A stretch of 64,000 nucleotides of DNA from an uncultured Lachnospiraceae bacterium (GTDB taxonomy: Bacteria > Bacillota > Clostridia > Lachnospirales > Lachnospiraceae). Positions 24,889 through 32,690 of the stretch are shown one piece after another (position 1 is the first letter of the stretch; every line of letters starts with the position of its first letter). The notes beneath the pieces are model-generated. The model was not told where the DNA came from and searched no databases. It worked only from the letters and a program-made list of their open reading frames with translations. Location: NCBI GenBank assembly GCA_910588295.1, contig CAJUQO010000002.1:1-64000 (forward strand), given 5' to 3'. Made by a program: the position numbers and the translations under genes.

Positions 24889-27108
24889 CTATTTTTTCAA
24901 TATTTTCGCTCTCGTCGAAAGTCCCTTCGCTTTCAACAGCGTTCTGTACGCCGCATATTTCTTCTTTGGCACAGATACCCGGACTTTCTTGTAATTGCTG
25001 CTCCCCATTCTGGCGAATGCCTGGCTTCCCACGTTTTTCGCGGCAAGCTTCTGGGATTTGATGGTGACAGACATCAATTTCTTACAGCCGTAGAATGCTT
25101 TACTGCCGATTTTAGTAACCTTTGCCGGAATCGTGATTTTTGTCAGCGCCGTACAGTTCTGGAACGCACAGGTGCCGATACTCGTCACATTGCTTCCTAT
25201 AGTCACCGTTTTCAGCCTCTTATTACCTTTAAATGCATTATTCGCCACAGAAGTCACCTTGTATGTTACTCCCGCCAGCTTTACTGTGGCAGGAATCTTT
25301 ACGGATGTGGCCGATTTGTTGGCTGTGCCCGTACAGGCCACGGCGGTACTGGCCGTGACTTTATAGGTGTTCTTTGTCTTGCTGTCGGTAAACTTCGTCC
25401 CATTGGCGGGTTTTGTCACCTTCACAGAAACGGTCGCGCTGCCCGGCCGGATATTGCTGTTCCCCGCGGCCATCACCGTGATCTTCGCCGTGCCTACAGA
25501 CCACCCGGTGACAGTGCCGGCGCTGTCCACCTTTGCTATGGCAGGATTAGAGGAACGGAAAGTAAGACTTCCCACACCGTCGGCGGTAATCTTCCCCTTT
25601 TTCCCCACTCGGACTCCCGTGGATGCAAAAGATGCATTTACCGTCTGGCCGGCTTTCGCAATAGTAAAATTCCTGATGGCAGTTCCCGTATAATCGCCTT
25701 TGCCCCGGATCTCGACAGACGCCGTACCCGCATTGCGGTTGTTTTTGTACGTCAGCGTGTAATCCACATCCCTGGTCAGCGTAGTGCCGTAGGACACCTG
25801 TACAGCGGGACATTTATCCGTCCCATCGTAAACAATACTTTCTGATGGGAAACTGACCTGGCAATCCGCCACGGACGCCGTACGTATCGTTCCTTCAAAC
25901 TTACCGCTGCTCAGCTGCGGCCCGTTAGTGAATGCCAGACCGCCGACAGAGACTCCGTTGCTGACCGGATGGGAAAGAATGAACTCTCTTCCATCTATGA
26001 GCGTATTGGCTCCTACCAGCAGGTAATTTTCATTTCCCTCTGTCGAACCGCCAATCACCACCGGGTCATTCCAGGTCACATCCACGCCATACCAATCCGC
26101 CCCAACGCGGACATAATTCCACATATGGGGGCCGGAACCGCCGCTGTTGACCGCGTTGCCGTCCACCAGCACGCAGGGAATACCCACGGTATCGCACAGC
26201 ACTTTGAAAGCGCGGGCATAGCCCTCGCAAACCGGCCCGGCCGAACCGCTGCTGCCCTCTAATGCGCTAAGGCACTCAAAAGCCCTGTCCGGAAAATCGC
26301 TGCTTGTATTATAGTCATTATTTTTTGTCAGCCACTGATTAAGGCCGCGGATTTTTTCTGCAACACTCGCCCCCGCCACGGTACTGGCGATCGCCTTCAC
26401 CTGGGCGTCCCGTTTCTGAATATCGCTTTTAACCGCATTGACATCCTGATATTGCCCCGCACGTACATCAAAAACGGATGACCCGCTTGTCTTTAAAGCA
26501 AAATATACCGTCATTTCATAAACATACGTGGATGGGCTGTATCTGACGCTGCTCCTTGCACTTGTCCCTCCGGTCAGCCAGAAAACCTCCGGATGATCAC
26601 GGTCAAATGCGTCAAATGCCGCACGTGCGCACGTATTGACCTGAGCGAATCTGTTTTGGATCTCTTCTTCCAAGGCCCACTGGCTGGACGCCTGGCCCCG
26701 AAGGGTGGTCACTGTCACAACATAGTCACCTTCGCTGGTTTTGCTTCCCTTTGTCACATCGATCAACCAGTCGGCCACGCCGTCGTTATCCGACGCTTCC
26801 ACCAGCGCATAATAAAAATTCTGCGCATAGGCTGGAAGCACGATACGGTCGATCCACTTCATATATTTGCCGCTTCTCAGCGTAACCCCGTCGCTGGCGG
26901 CTATCCGGAAGCCGCCCGGAACAGAGGTCATACTCTCCCCCATATCCGTCCATTCTGAACAGATTTCTACATATTCCTCATCCGTTTGGGGGGATGCCGG
27001 ATCATCAGACGTCTTCGCCCATACCGCTGTGTAAGCCAAACACACATATAGGGCCAACGCCAAAGCCATAAGGCATCCCTTTCCGGCCCACTCACTAAAT
27101 CTTTTCAC
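24889..27108 (-). CDS. Secreted transglutaminase-like protein with Ig-like and LRR domains
   Basis: A 739-aa exported protein starting at a GTG (27108; AAAGGA upstream). After a signal peptide of about 30 residues and an N-terminal helical region, residues about 255-345 form a transglutaminase/protease-like core with Cys in 'AGPVCEGYARAFKVLCD', His in 'GPHMWNYVRVG' and Asp in 'WYGVDVTWND', a full C-H-D set. Next come an MBG-like repeat ('YDVDYTLTYKNNRNAGT' type), a Big2-like repeat, and a C-terminal BspA-type LRR_5 region ('VTSIGTCAFQNCTALTKITI'). In related clostridia such proteins are cell-wall or extracellular. Substrate unknown; the triad suggests proteolysis or crosslinking. Confidence 0.85.
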   Translation of the reverse strand: MKRFSEWAGKGCLMALALALYVCLAYTAVWAKTSDDPASPQTDEEYVEICSEWTDMGESMTSVPGGFRIAASDGVTLRSGKYMKWIDRIVLPAYAQNFYYALVEASDNDGVADWLIDVTKGSKTSEGDYVVTVTTLRGQASSQWALEEEIQNRFAQVNTCARAAFDAFDRDHPEVFWLTGGTSARSSVRYSPSTYVYEMTVYFALKTSGSSVFDVRAGQYQDVNAVKSDIQKRDAQVKAIASTVAGASVAEKIRGLNQWLTKNNDYNTSSDFPDRAFECLSALEGSSGSAGPVCEGYARAFKVLCDTVGIPCVLVDGNAVNSGGSGPHMWNYVRVGADWYGVDVTWNDPVVIGGSTEGNENYLLVGANTLIDGREFILSHPVSNGVSVGGLAFTNGPQLSSGKFEGTIRTASVADCQVSFPSESIVYDGTDKCPAVQVSYGTTLTRDVDYTLTYKNNRNAGTASVEIRGKGDYTGTAIRNFTIAKAGQTVNASFASTGVRVGKKGKITADGVGSLTFRSSNPAIAKVDSAGTVTGWSVGTAKITVMAAGNSNIRPGSATVSVKVTKPANGTKFTDSKTKNTYKVTASTAVACTGTANKSATSVKIPATVKLAGVTYKVTSVANNAFKGNKRLKTVTIGSNVTSIGTCAFQNCTALTKITIPAKVTKIGSKAFYGCKKLMSVTIKSQKLAAKNVGSQAFARMGSSNYKKVRVSVPKKKYAAYRTLLKAKGLSTRAKILKK

Positions 27109-27187
27109 TATATCCCATTCCTTTCCTACAACCCTGCACTTACTCAGCTATAAGGGCGTATCTCTTTGGTTGTATCACTGCCGGCTG

Positions 27188-28309
27188 CTATTTTACAACT
27201 ACCAATTCATACTCGCTGCTGCCCAGCCCGATCTTCACTCCGTGCTCGATAGCGCTCTTCCAGTTGGTATCGGGGCTCACCGTGGTGAAATGATCGTGAT
27301 GATGATGTTCCTGCCCCCTCTGCTGCTCATCCAGCAAACTGCCAGCAATAGCCTGTCGGGCGTTCACGGCATCGGCACAGGCCACGTCGATGGCCACCGG
27401 ATCAAAGGAGGCAAACATGCCTACATCCGGCACAATGGCCGTATCATTCTCCGGATGGCAGTCGCAGTAGGGCGACACGTCAATCACCAGACTGATATGG
27501 AACTGGGGCCGTCCATCCACGACGGCCTTCGTGTACTCGGCGATCTTACAATTTAAAATATCATTGGACTCATCGCTGGCCGGGCAGACGGCGTCTTTGG
27601 GGCAGACGCCGATACAGCGTCCGCAGCCCACGCACTTATCGTGGTCAATAGCTGCTTTCCCGTCCGTGATCACCGGCGCGCCATGGGCACAGACCCGCGC
27701 ACAGGCGCCGCAGCCCACACAGGCATCAGGATTCACATGGGGCTTCCCGGCGCTGTGCATCTCCATCTTTCCGGCCCGGGAGCCGCAGCCCATACCGATG
27801 TTTTTCAGGCATCCGCCAAAGCCGGTACACTCGTGCCCCTTAAAATGGGTCAAACTAATAAATACATCCGCATCCATAACGGCCCGGCCGATCTTGGCCT
27901 CCTTCACATAGACGCCCTGCTCCACAGGAACCGCCACATCGTCCGTCCCTTTCAGTCCGTCCCCGATCAGGATATGACAGCCCGTAGAAAAAGGCGAAAA
28001 CCCGTTTATGTAGGCCGAATCGATATGATCCAGGGCATTTTTGCGGCCGCCCACATAGAGGGTATTGCAATCCGTGAGAAACGGTTTCCCGCCCAGCTCC
28101 TTCACCACATCGGCCACAGCCTTCGCATAGTTTGGCCGGAGATAAGCCAGGTTTCCCGGCTCCCCGAAATGAATCTTGACAGCGGCATACTTATCCTGAA
28201 AATCAATCTGCCCAATACCCGCCGCTTTTATCAGCCTGGCCAGCTTCTTCGGCAGGTTGTCGCCGTTTTTCACACGCATATCCGTAAAATATACTTTACT
28301 CTTTTCCAT
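27188..28309 (-). CDS. DUF362-domain protein with two 4Fe-4S centres
   Basis: A 373-aa protein of the DUF362 family with an inserted 2[4Fe-4S] ferredoxin module: 'CVGCGACARVCAHGAPV' and 'CVGCGRCIGVCPKDAV'. The DUF362 parts are 'VYFTDMRVKNGDNLP', 'LTHFKGHECTGFGGCLKNIG' and 'SFDPVAIDVACADAV'. A His-rich stretch (EHHHHDHF) near residue 340 could bind metal. Start: AGGAGG ten bases before the ATG at 28309 is preferred to the ATG at 28330. No signal peptide; cytoplasmic. The electron-transfer role is inferred; partner unknown. Confidence 0.85.
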   Translation of the reverse strand: MEKSKVYFTDMRVKNGDNLPKKLARLIKAAGIGQIDFQDKYAAVKIHFGEPGNLAYLRPNYAKAVADVVKELGGKPFLTDCNTLYVGGRKNALDHIDSAYINGFSPFSTGCHILIGDGLKGTDDVAVPVEQGVYVKEAKIGRAVMDADVFISLTHFKGHECTGFGGCLKNIGMGCGSRAGKMEMHSAGKPHVNPDACVGCGACARVCAHGAPVITDGKAAIDHDKCVGCGRCIGVCPKDAVCPASDESNDILNCKIAEYTKAVVDGRPQFHISLVIDVSPYCDCHPENDTAIVPDVGMFASFDPVAIDVACADAVNARQAIAGSLLDEQQRGQEHHHHDHFTTVSPDTNWKSAIEHGVKIGLGSSEYELVVVK

Positions 28310-28345
28310 ATTTTCCGAACCTCCTAACACCGGTCTTTGGTGTAC

Positions 28346-29317
28346 CTATTTTTTTACAGTAATCGTCTTTTTTAGAGTGGCGACGCCCTTTATCTTTGCG
28401 GTGATTGTGGCCTTTCCGGCCTTTTTCGCTGTTATTTTTCCGTTTTTATTGACCGAGAGCACCGACGGTTTAGACGATTTCCAGGTGATACCTTTTGTAA
28501 TAATTTCCTTTGAAACGTTATTCTCGCCCATAATCCCCGGATAAACAATATTACGGGAAACCGACAGATCTTTCTTCTTTTTTACTTTAATTGTAGAAGG
28601 CGCGTTCAGCTTTGCTTTCTTTACGCAGCTTTTTTTCACTTCGATAACCTGGACGGTTTTGCCTTTTACCGTTGATTTCGCCTGAGAACCCTTGATCGAG
28701 CTGCCAAACTCGGCGCTGACGCCGTACCAGCCGCCGGTATCGCGGCGGAAAGAGCCAAGGCCAATAAATTTGTAAGCGGGGTTAATCAAACTGGTATAAT
28801 GCCCCGTTACCGCATAGGGATTTTGGTTCACCCAGTCTTTTTTCTCACTGTACCACTGTTCGATCCCCTGCATCATTCCTGAGTAATTCCATGCAAGGTT
28901 CTCCGCCCAGCTTTGCTCATCGCCATACATAATAGAAAAACAGCTTTCTCCGTTGGGACGGGTGTGGCCTTCATTGACCGTACACTCCACGGCCCGGAGC
29001 AGGGCGACCAATTCCAAATTTGCAGACCATTTGATCGGTACATAATCGGAACTGGTAAGCTTTTTTCCTGTGGACGGATTGATGTAACCTTTTGCGCAGG
29101 CTTCTTTGCGGATCTCATTGATCCTCTTTAATATTTTTGACTTGCCCACAGACTCAAATGTGCCGGAAATCCTAACCAGCATGTTACCTTTTCCTGCCTT
29201 TTTGACGTCGGCCGGACGCGCAGACGCAGCTATGGCCGGAGCGGGCGCCTGGGCCACCAGCAATGCACACAGCAGGAAAACAGCGGCCACTTTTGTTTTA
29301 ACGGGTGTCTTTGTCAT
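28346..29317 (-). CDS. Secreted CAP-domain protein with Big2 repeat (second copy)
   Basis: A 323-aa exported protein. Signal peptide of about 31 residues (cleavage near 'AIAAS'). The CAP-like domain covers about 60-205: 'ILKRINEIRKEACAKGYI', 'LRAVECTVNEGHTRPNG', 'WAENLAWNYSGMMQGIEQW' and 'TGHYTSLINPAYKFIGLGSF'. After a Lys-rich linker, residues 240-323 form a Big2 domain ending in 'AKKAGKATITAKIKG'. Same architecture as the protein at 20174 but divergent. GGAGGG precedes the ATG, and TATAAT lies at about 29345. Confidence 0.85.
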   Translation of the reverse strand: MTKTPVKTKVAAVFLLCALLVAQAPAPAIAASARPADVKKAGKGNMLVRISGTFESVGKSKILKRINEIRKEACAKGYINPSTGKKLTSSDYVPIKWSANLELVALLRAVECTVNEGHTRPNGESCFSIMYGDEQSWAENLAWNYSGMMQGIEQWYSEKKDWVNQNPYAVTGHYTSLINPAYKFIGLGSFRRDTGGWYGVSAEFGSSIKGSQAKSTVKGKTVQVIEVKKSCVKKAKLNAPSTIKVKKKKDLSVSRNIVYPGIMGENNVSKEIITKGITWKSSKPSVLSVNKNGKITAKKAGKATITAKIKGVATLKKTITVKK

Positions 29318-29378
29318 AATGTAACCCTCCCTTCAGTACCCCATTATAGTTTAGTATACAACACCCGCTTTATCAGGG

Positions 29379-29933
29379 TCAAGAGCGCATCTCCTCCAAA
29401 AGTACCTGCAAAATCATGATATGGTATTCCTCGTCTTTTATGATCCTCTCCAGCACGGCTTTCACGCACTCATCGCCGATCATGCCTATATGCATATTGT
29501 ATTGCTTGATCGCCGCCTGTTCCGCCTCGATATCCGCCGCCAGCACTCTTTCCATGGTATCCGGAAGCGCCACATACTTGGGCGTCCACACCCGTTTCTG
29601 CCCGTTGCGGTATCTTGCCACATAATCAAGCCTGCCTCCGAGCAGCACGATCAGCTCACCCAGCTTCTGCAGGTGCATCATCTCCGCCATACCCATACCC
29701 AGAAGGGCTTTGGCGCAGGAGCAGTTTTTTCCACACAGACGCCCCTCGTTGTTGATATACTGGGTGACGGCGGAAAGCTCCGACACAGAACCACAGTAGT
29801 CTATGCTGAGCAGATTGGCATAAGCCTGATTACGCCCCTTCACCTCCAGGGGCGGATAGGGCAAATCCATCATAATGGGCCTAACGCCGTTAATCTGACA
29901 GTTACTTTTTAATACATGTGCATTCTCTTCCAT
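29379..29933 (-). CDS. Ferritin-like di-iron protein
   Basis: A 184-aa four-helix-bundle protein. Helices carry likely carboxylate and His ligands: 'YCGSVSELSAVTQYIN', 'GMAEMMHLQKLGELI', 'DIEAEQAAIKQYNMH' and 'IIKDEEYHIMILQVLLEE', the E-x2-H spacing of rubrerythrin/bacterioferritin-like proteins. Several cysteines ('LCGKNCSCAKALLG') sit between helices 1 and 2. No rubredoxin domain. Likely oxidative-stress or metal storage function. AAGGAGAG, overlapping the end of a 15-codon ORF, serves as ribosome site. Confidence 0.75.
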   Translation of the reverse strand: MEENAHVLKSNCQINGVRPIMMDLPYPPLEVKGRNQAYANLLSIDYCGSVSELSAVTQYINNEGRLCGKNCSCAKALLGMGMAEMMHLQKLGELIVLLGGRLDYVARYRNGQKRVWTPKYVALPDTMERVLAADIEAEQAAIKQYNMHIGMIGDECVKAVLERIIKDEEYHIMILQVLLEEMRS

Positions 29934-29952
29934 ACTAATATGCCTCTCCTTG

Positions 29953-30000
29953 CTACGCCTCTATATGACAATATATGGCGGCAGGGCAGGTTTGGTGCAT
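29953..30000 (-). CDS. 15-codon ORF upstream of the ferritin-like gene
   Basis: Tiny ORF (MHQTCPAAIYCHIEA) starting 10 bases after the GDPD-fragment stop and ending 19 bases before the ferritin-like ATG, overlapping its Shine-Dalgarno. A near-copy (MHQPRLAAIYCHI) lies at 32553-32593. It could be a leader peptide, but the codon differences between copies change amino acids, so a non-coding repeat is equally possible. Confidence 0.3.
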   Translation of the reverse strand: MHQTCPAAIYCHIEA

Positions 30001-30010
30001 TCCGTTCCCA

Positions 30011-30442
30011 CTAAAGAAACCTGTTCTCCATAATATAATCGACACCGTATTTCCCGTAACGCTTGTCCATTGCCCTGCTGGCTTTAGCGCTGGTTGGTAT
30101 TTCAATCCAGCAGCATACCTGCAAACCGTTTTTATGGGCCTTATTATCGGCAGATTTAGTGACGGTTCCCACAGTAACGCATTGACATTTCAAATTCCGT
30201 GCCGTCCGTATCACAGCAGACGAAATATTGTTAGCCAGATACCACAGGCAGGCCTTTTTATCCATTTTCCGGACAGTCTGCAGATATAGCTTAACGCTGG
30301 ACTGGAAAACCGTCTGATCCAGCATATCCTTTTTCCTGACCAGTTTATATGTCTTTTTTACCGCTGCTACAGAAGAGTATTTCAGATCCAAAACAGCCAC
30401 ACAACCATACTGTTTGCACACATCCAGATATTCCTCAGTTCC
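30011..30442 (-). pseudogene. C-terminal fragment of glycerophosphodiester phosphodiesterase
   Basis: The frame from 30442 to the stop at 30011 reads as the C-terminal half of a GDPD-type TIM-barrel enzyme: 'EEYLDVCKQYGCVAVLDLKY', 'YLQTVRKMDKKACLWYL', 'GLQVCCWIEI' and a terminal 'KYGVDYIMENRFL' matching the usual 'GVDgIiTN' ending. The N-terminal half with the catalytic His and Glu is absent; a stop (TAA, 30443-30445) and the IS lie upstream. The only start in frame is a GTG at 30421. Treated as a remnant. Confidence 0.65.
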
Positions 30443-30499
30443 TTATGTACATTTATGCAATAATAAAAAAGGGGCTGTCGGGAAATAGATAGTCCATAA

Positions 30500-30539
30500 C
30501 AGGGGGCGATGTGATTCATACGAGTCACATCGCCCCCTG
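30500..30539 (+). terminator. Inward-end hairpin of the IS
   Basis: Perfect 15-base stem (30500-30514 / 30525-30539) followed by AAAATTTTT, upstream of the transposase. Such hairpins in IS elements stop transcripts entering from outside. Confidence 0.6.
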
Positions 30540-30566
30540 AAAATTTTTCCACAAAAGAGAAAAAAG

Positions 30567-32369
30567 ATGGCTAACGACAACCATCTTCTCCCCGTTCCAT
30601 GTTATAATGGAACCATGCTAAAACAAGATTATTATAACGACTTTTTTGAGTTTGGGCAACAAAAAATTAATTTTAACTTCTATGAATTGGCTTTACCCGA
30701 CGACGATCCAGTCTATACCCTGAAAAAAGTGATGGAGGATTTAGATTTTTCAGGCCTGCTTGCCTGTTATTCTGACCAGGGAAGAACCGGGTACAACCCA
30801 ATCATGCTGTATGCTGTTGTTACTTACGCAAATATGCGCGGAGTTCGTGCGGTTGACCGTATTGTAGATTTATGCCAGAGAGACCTCGCTTTTATCCTGT
30901 TGACCAAAGGTCAGAAGCCAAAGAGGGATACTTTCTATGACTTCAAAGGGAAAAAGCTGAAAGGCGAAGTATTGGATGAACTGAATTATCAGTTCCTGCG
31001 CAGGTTAGAGAAAGAGGGACTCCTTACGCTTAAGCAGCTTTACATCGACGGCACAAAAATAGAGGCCAATGCGAACCGCTATACGTTTGTCTGGCGCGGA
31101 ACGCTGAATTACCACCTTGTCGGGCTGTTGGATACGATAGATGCCCTTTATAAAAAATACAACACGCTCTTGTTTGAATATGGCTATGGAGCAAAGTATG
31201 ATCTTGGAAATGCACAGATGTTTGTGATCGAAGGCATGGACAAGGTTCGGAAAGTGATTGAAGAAAACAGGAGACGTAAGCTGACAAAACATAAAAAGAT
31301 ATCGAATAATACGGTCATAGAAATTGACAACTGTTCTCCCCTTGAGATCCTGAAACTCCAGCAGAACCTGCTGCAGATAGCGGTAGGGGAGGGGATTGCA
31401 TTTGTAAATGGGAAAGGCCAGAAAAAACCAGAACTCCAGCAGCTCTACGAAGAACTGGAAAAATGCGGGAGCCGTCTGATGGAATATAAGAACAGTTTCG
31501 AGATCATGGGGAAAGACCGGAACAGCTATTCCAAGACGGACCTGGAAGCCACGTTTATGAGGATGAAAGAAGACCACATGCTGAACGGACAGTTAAAAGC
31601 CGCATATAATGTTCAGGTTATAGTGGAAAATTATTTTATAATCCACGTATATGTGAGTAACGACCGTACAGACTATAATACATTGATCCCCGTTCTGGAA
31701 AAACATCAGAAAGCATTTGGGGATATACTGGAAGAAGTAACTGCTGACAGTGGCTATTGCAGCGAGAAGAATCTCCTGTATTTGAAAGAAAAAGGGATTA
31801 CCAGTTATATCAAACTTCAAGATCATGAACAGAGGAAAACGCGAGCCTATAAAGAAGACATCGGAAAGTATCACAACATGAAATATGAGGTTTTTGAAGA
31901 TGAGCATTATTATATATGCCATGACGGACGGGAATTAAGGCATATCCGGACAGAGACAAAAGAACAGGATGGCTATACACAGAGGTATGAGGTGTATGGG
32001 TGTGCAGACTGCAGTAGATGTGAGCATAAAGCGAAATGTTTATATAAATATAATGCCGAAAAGGATGCAGAGAAAAATAAGGTGATGAAAGTCAATGAGC
32101 GCTGGGAAGAACTAAAGGAAGAAACCCACGCCATTATACAGAGTGAAAAGGGGATACTGAACCGCCAGATCCGCGCCATACAGACAGAAGGCCACTTTGG
32201 AGACATAAAAGAAAACGAAAAATTCCGCCGGTATAATTATCGGTCTACAGAAAAGGTATACAAGGAATTTATGCTGTATGCGATTGGGCGAAATATAAAT
32301 AAATATCACCGTTTCCTGCATGATAAAATACATAAATTCGAAGGGAAAACAGAGGAGACAGCTGCATAG
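30567..32369 (+). CDS. IS1182-family transposase
   Basis: A 600-aa DDE transposase. The N-terminal DUF772-like region ('YNPIMLYAVVTYANMRGVR') is followed by the DDE core: first Asp in 'LYIDGTKIEANANRY', second in 'VTADSGYCSEKNLLYL', Glu probably in 'QTEGHFGDIKEN'. A Cys cluster ('CADCSRCEHKAKCLY') lies between them, as is usual in the family. Full length and uninterrupted, so probably active. An internal ATG at 30615 is an alternative start, since neither site has a strong Shine-Dalgarno. Confidence 0.92.
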   Translation: MANDNHLLPVPCYNGTMLKQDYYNDFFEFGQQKINFNFYELALPDDDPVYTLKKVMEDLDFSGLLACYSDQGRTGYNPIMLYAVVTYANMRGVRAVDRIVDLCQRDLAFILLTKGQKPKRDTFYDFKGKKLKGEVLDELNYQFLRRLEKEGLLTLKQLYIDGTKIEANANRYTFVWRGTLNYHLVGLLDTIDALYKKYNTLLFEYGYGAKYDLGNAQMFVIEGMDKVRKVIEENRRRKLTKHKKISNNTVIEIDNCSPLEILKLQQNLLQIAVGEGIAFVNGKGQKKPELQQLYEELEKCGSRLMEYKNSFEIMGKDRNSYSKTDLEATFMRMKEDHMLNGQLKAAYNVQVIVENYFIIHVYVSNDRTDYNTLIPVLEKHQKAFGDILEEVTADSGYCSEKNLLYLKEKGITSYIKLQDHEQRKTRAYKEDIGKYHNMKYEVFEDEHYYICHDGRELRHIRTETKEQDGYTQRYEVYGCADCSRCEHKAKCLYKYNAEKDAEKNKVMKVNERWEELKEETHAIIQSEKGILNRQIRAIQTEGHFGDIKENEKFRRYNYRSTEKVYKEFMLYAIGRNINKYHRFLHDKIHKFEGKTEETAA

Positions 32370-32440
32370 GAAAAGAGTACTTCCGGAATTAGCAGCAAGG
32401 GGATTTTGCGCCCTAAAATAAGGTGACCAACAAGGGAAAA

Positions 32441-32501
32441 GATATCTCTCGCAGAAGAGTCCATGTTGAAAAGCACGGAATTCTGCGGGAGATATCTTTT
32501 T
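32441..32501 (+). terminator. Transposase terminator inside the IS
   Basis: 16-base stem (32441-32456 / 32481-32496, one mismatch) followed by TTTTT, 70 bases after the transposase stop. Confidence 0.8.
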
Positions 32502-32552
32502 GGGGAAACAGGTCGGTAAATGACACTAAAAAGAGTCATTTACCGACAGCCC

Positions 32553-32593
32553 CCTATATGACAATATATGGCTGCAAGGCGGGGTTGGTGCAT
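32553..32593 (-). repeat. Second copy of the 41-base repeat, with Shine-Dalgarno
   Basis: 37 of 41 bases match 29960-30000. On the minus strand it starts with ATG (32593-32591) preceded by GGAGGTGA, and encodes MHQPRLAAIYCHI before running into the IS end. It looks like the start of a small gene or leader cut by the IS. Confidence 0.5.
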
Positions 32594-32662
32594 TTCACCT
32601 CCGTTTCTCCTGCTTTCATCCTGAATTTTTGCTGCCATTATTTCTTTTACAGATATCACAGA

Positions 32663-32690
32663 AACCGGCAGTCAATGACTGCCGGTTTCA
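32663..32690 (-). terminator. Hairpin over the stop of the AAA/PDDEXK gene
   Basis: AACCGGCAGTCA / TGACTGCCGGTT, a 12-base stem spanning the stop codon at 32672-32674. T-richness after it is weak (TTTCTG), so termination is likely but not certain. Confidence 0.5.

Larger units (their letters stand above)
30471..32553 (+). mobile_element. IS1182-family insertion sequence
   Basis: About 2.08 kb. The ends GGGGCTGTCGGgAAAT (30471-30486) and, inverted, GGGGCTGTCGGtAAAT (to 32553) match in 15 of 16 bases. One transposase fills the element. No target duplication is visible: the left flank is AATAAAAAA, the right flank CTATATGAC. It lies between a truncated GDPD gene and a repeat copy at 32553. Confidence 0.88.
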
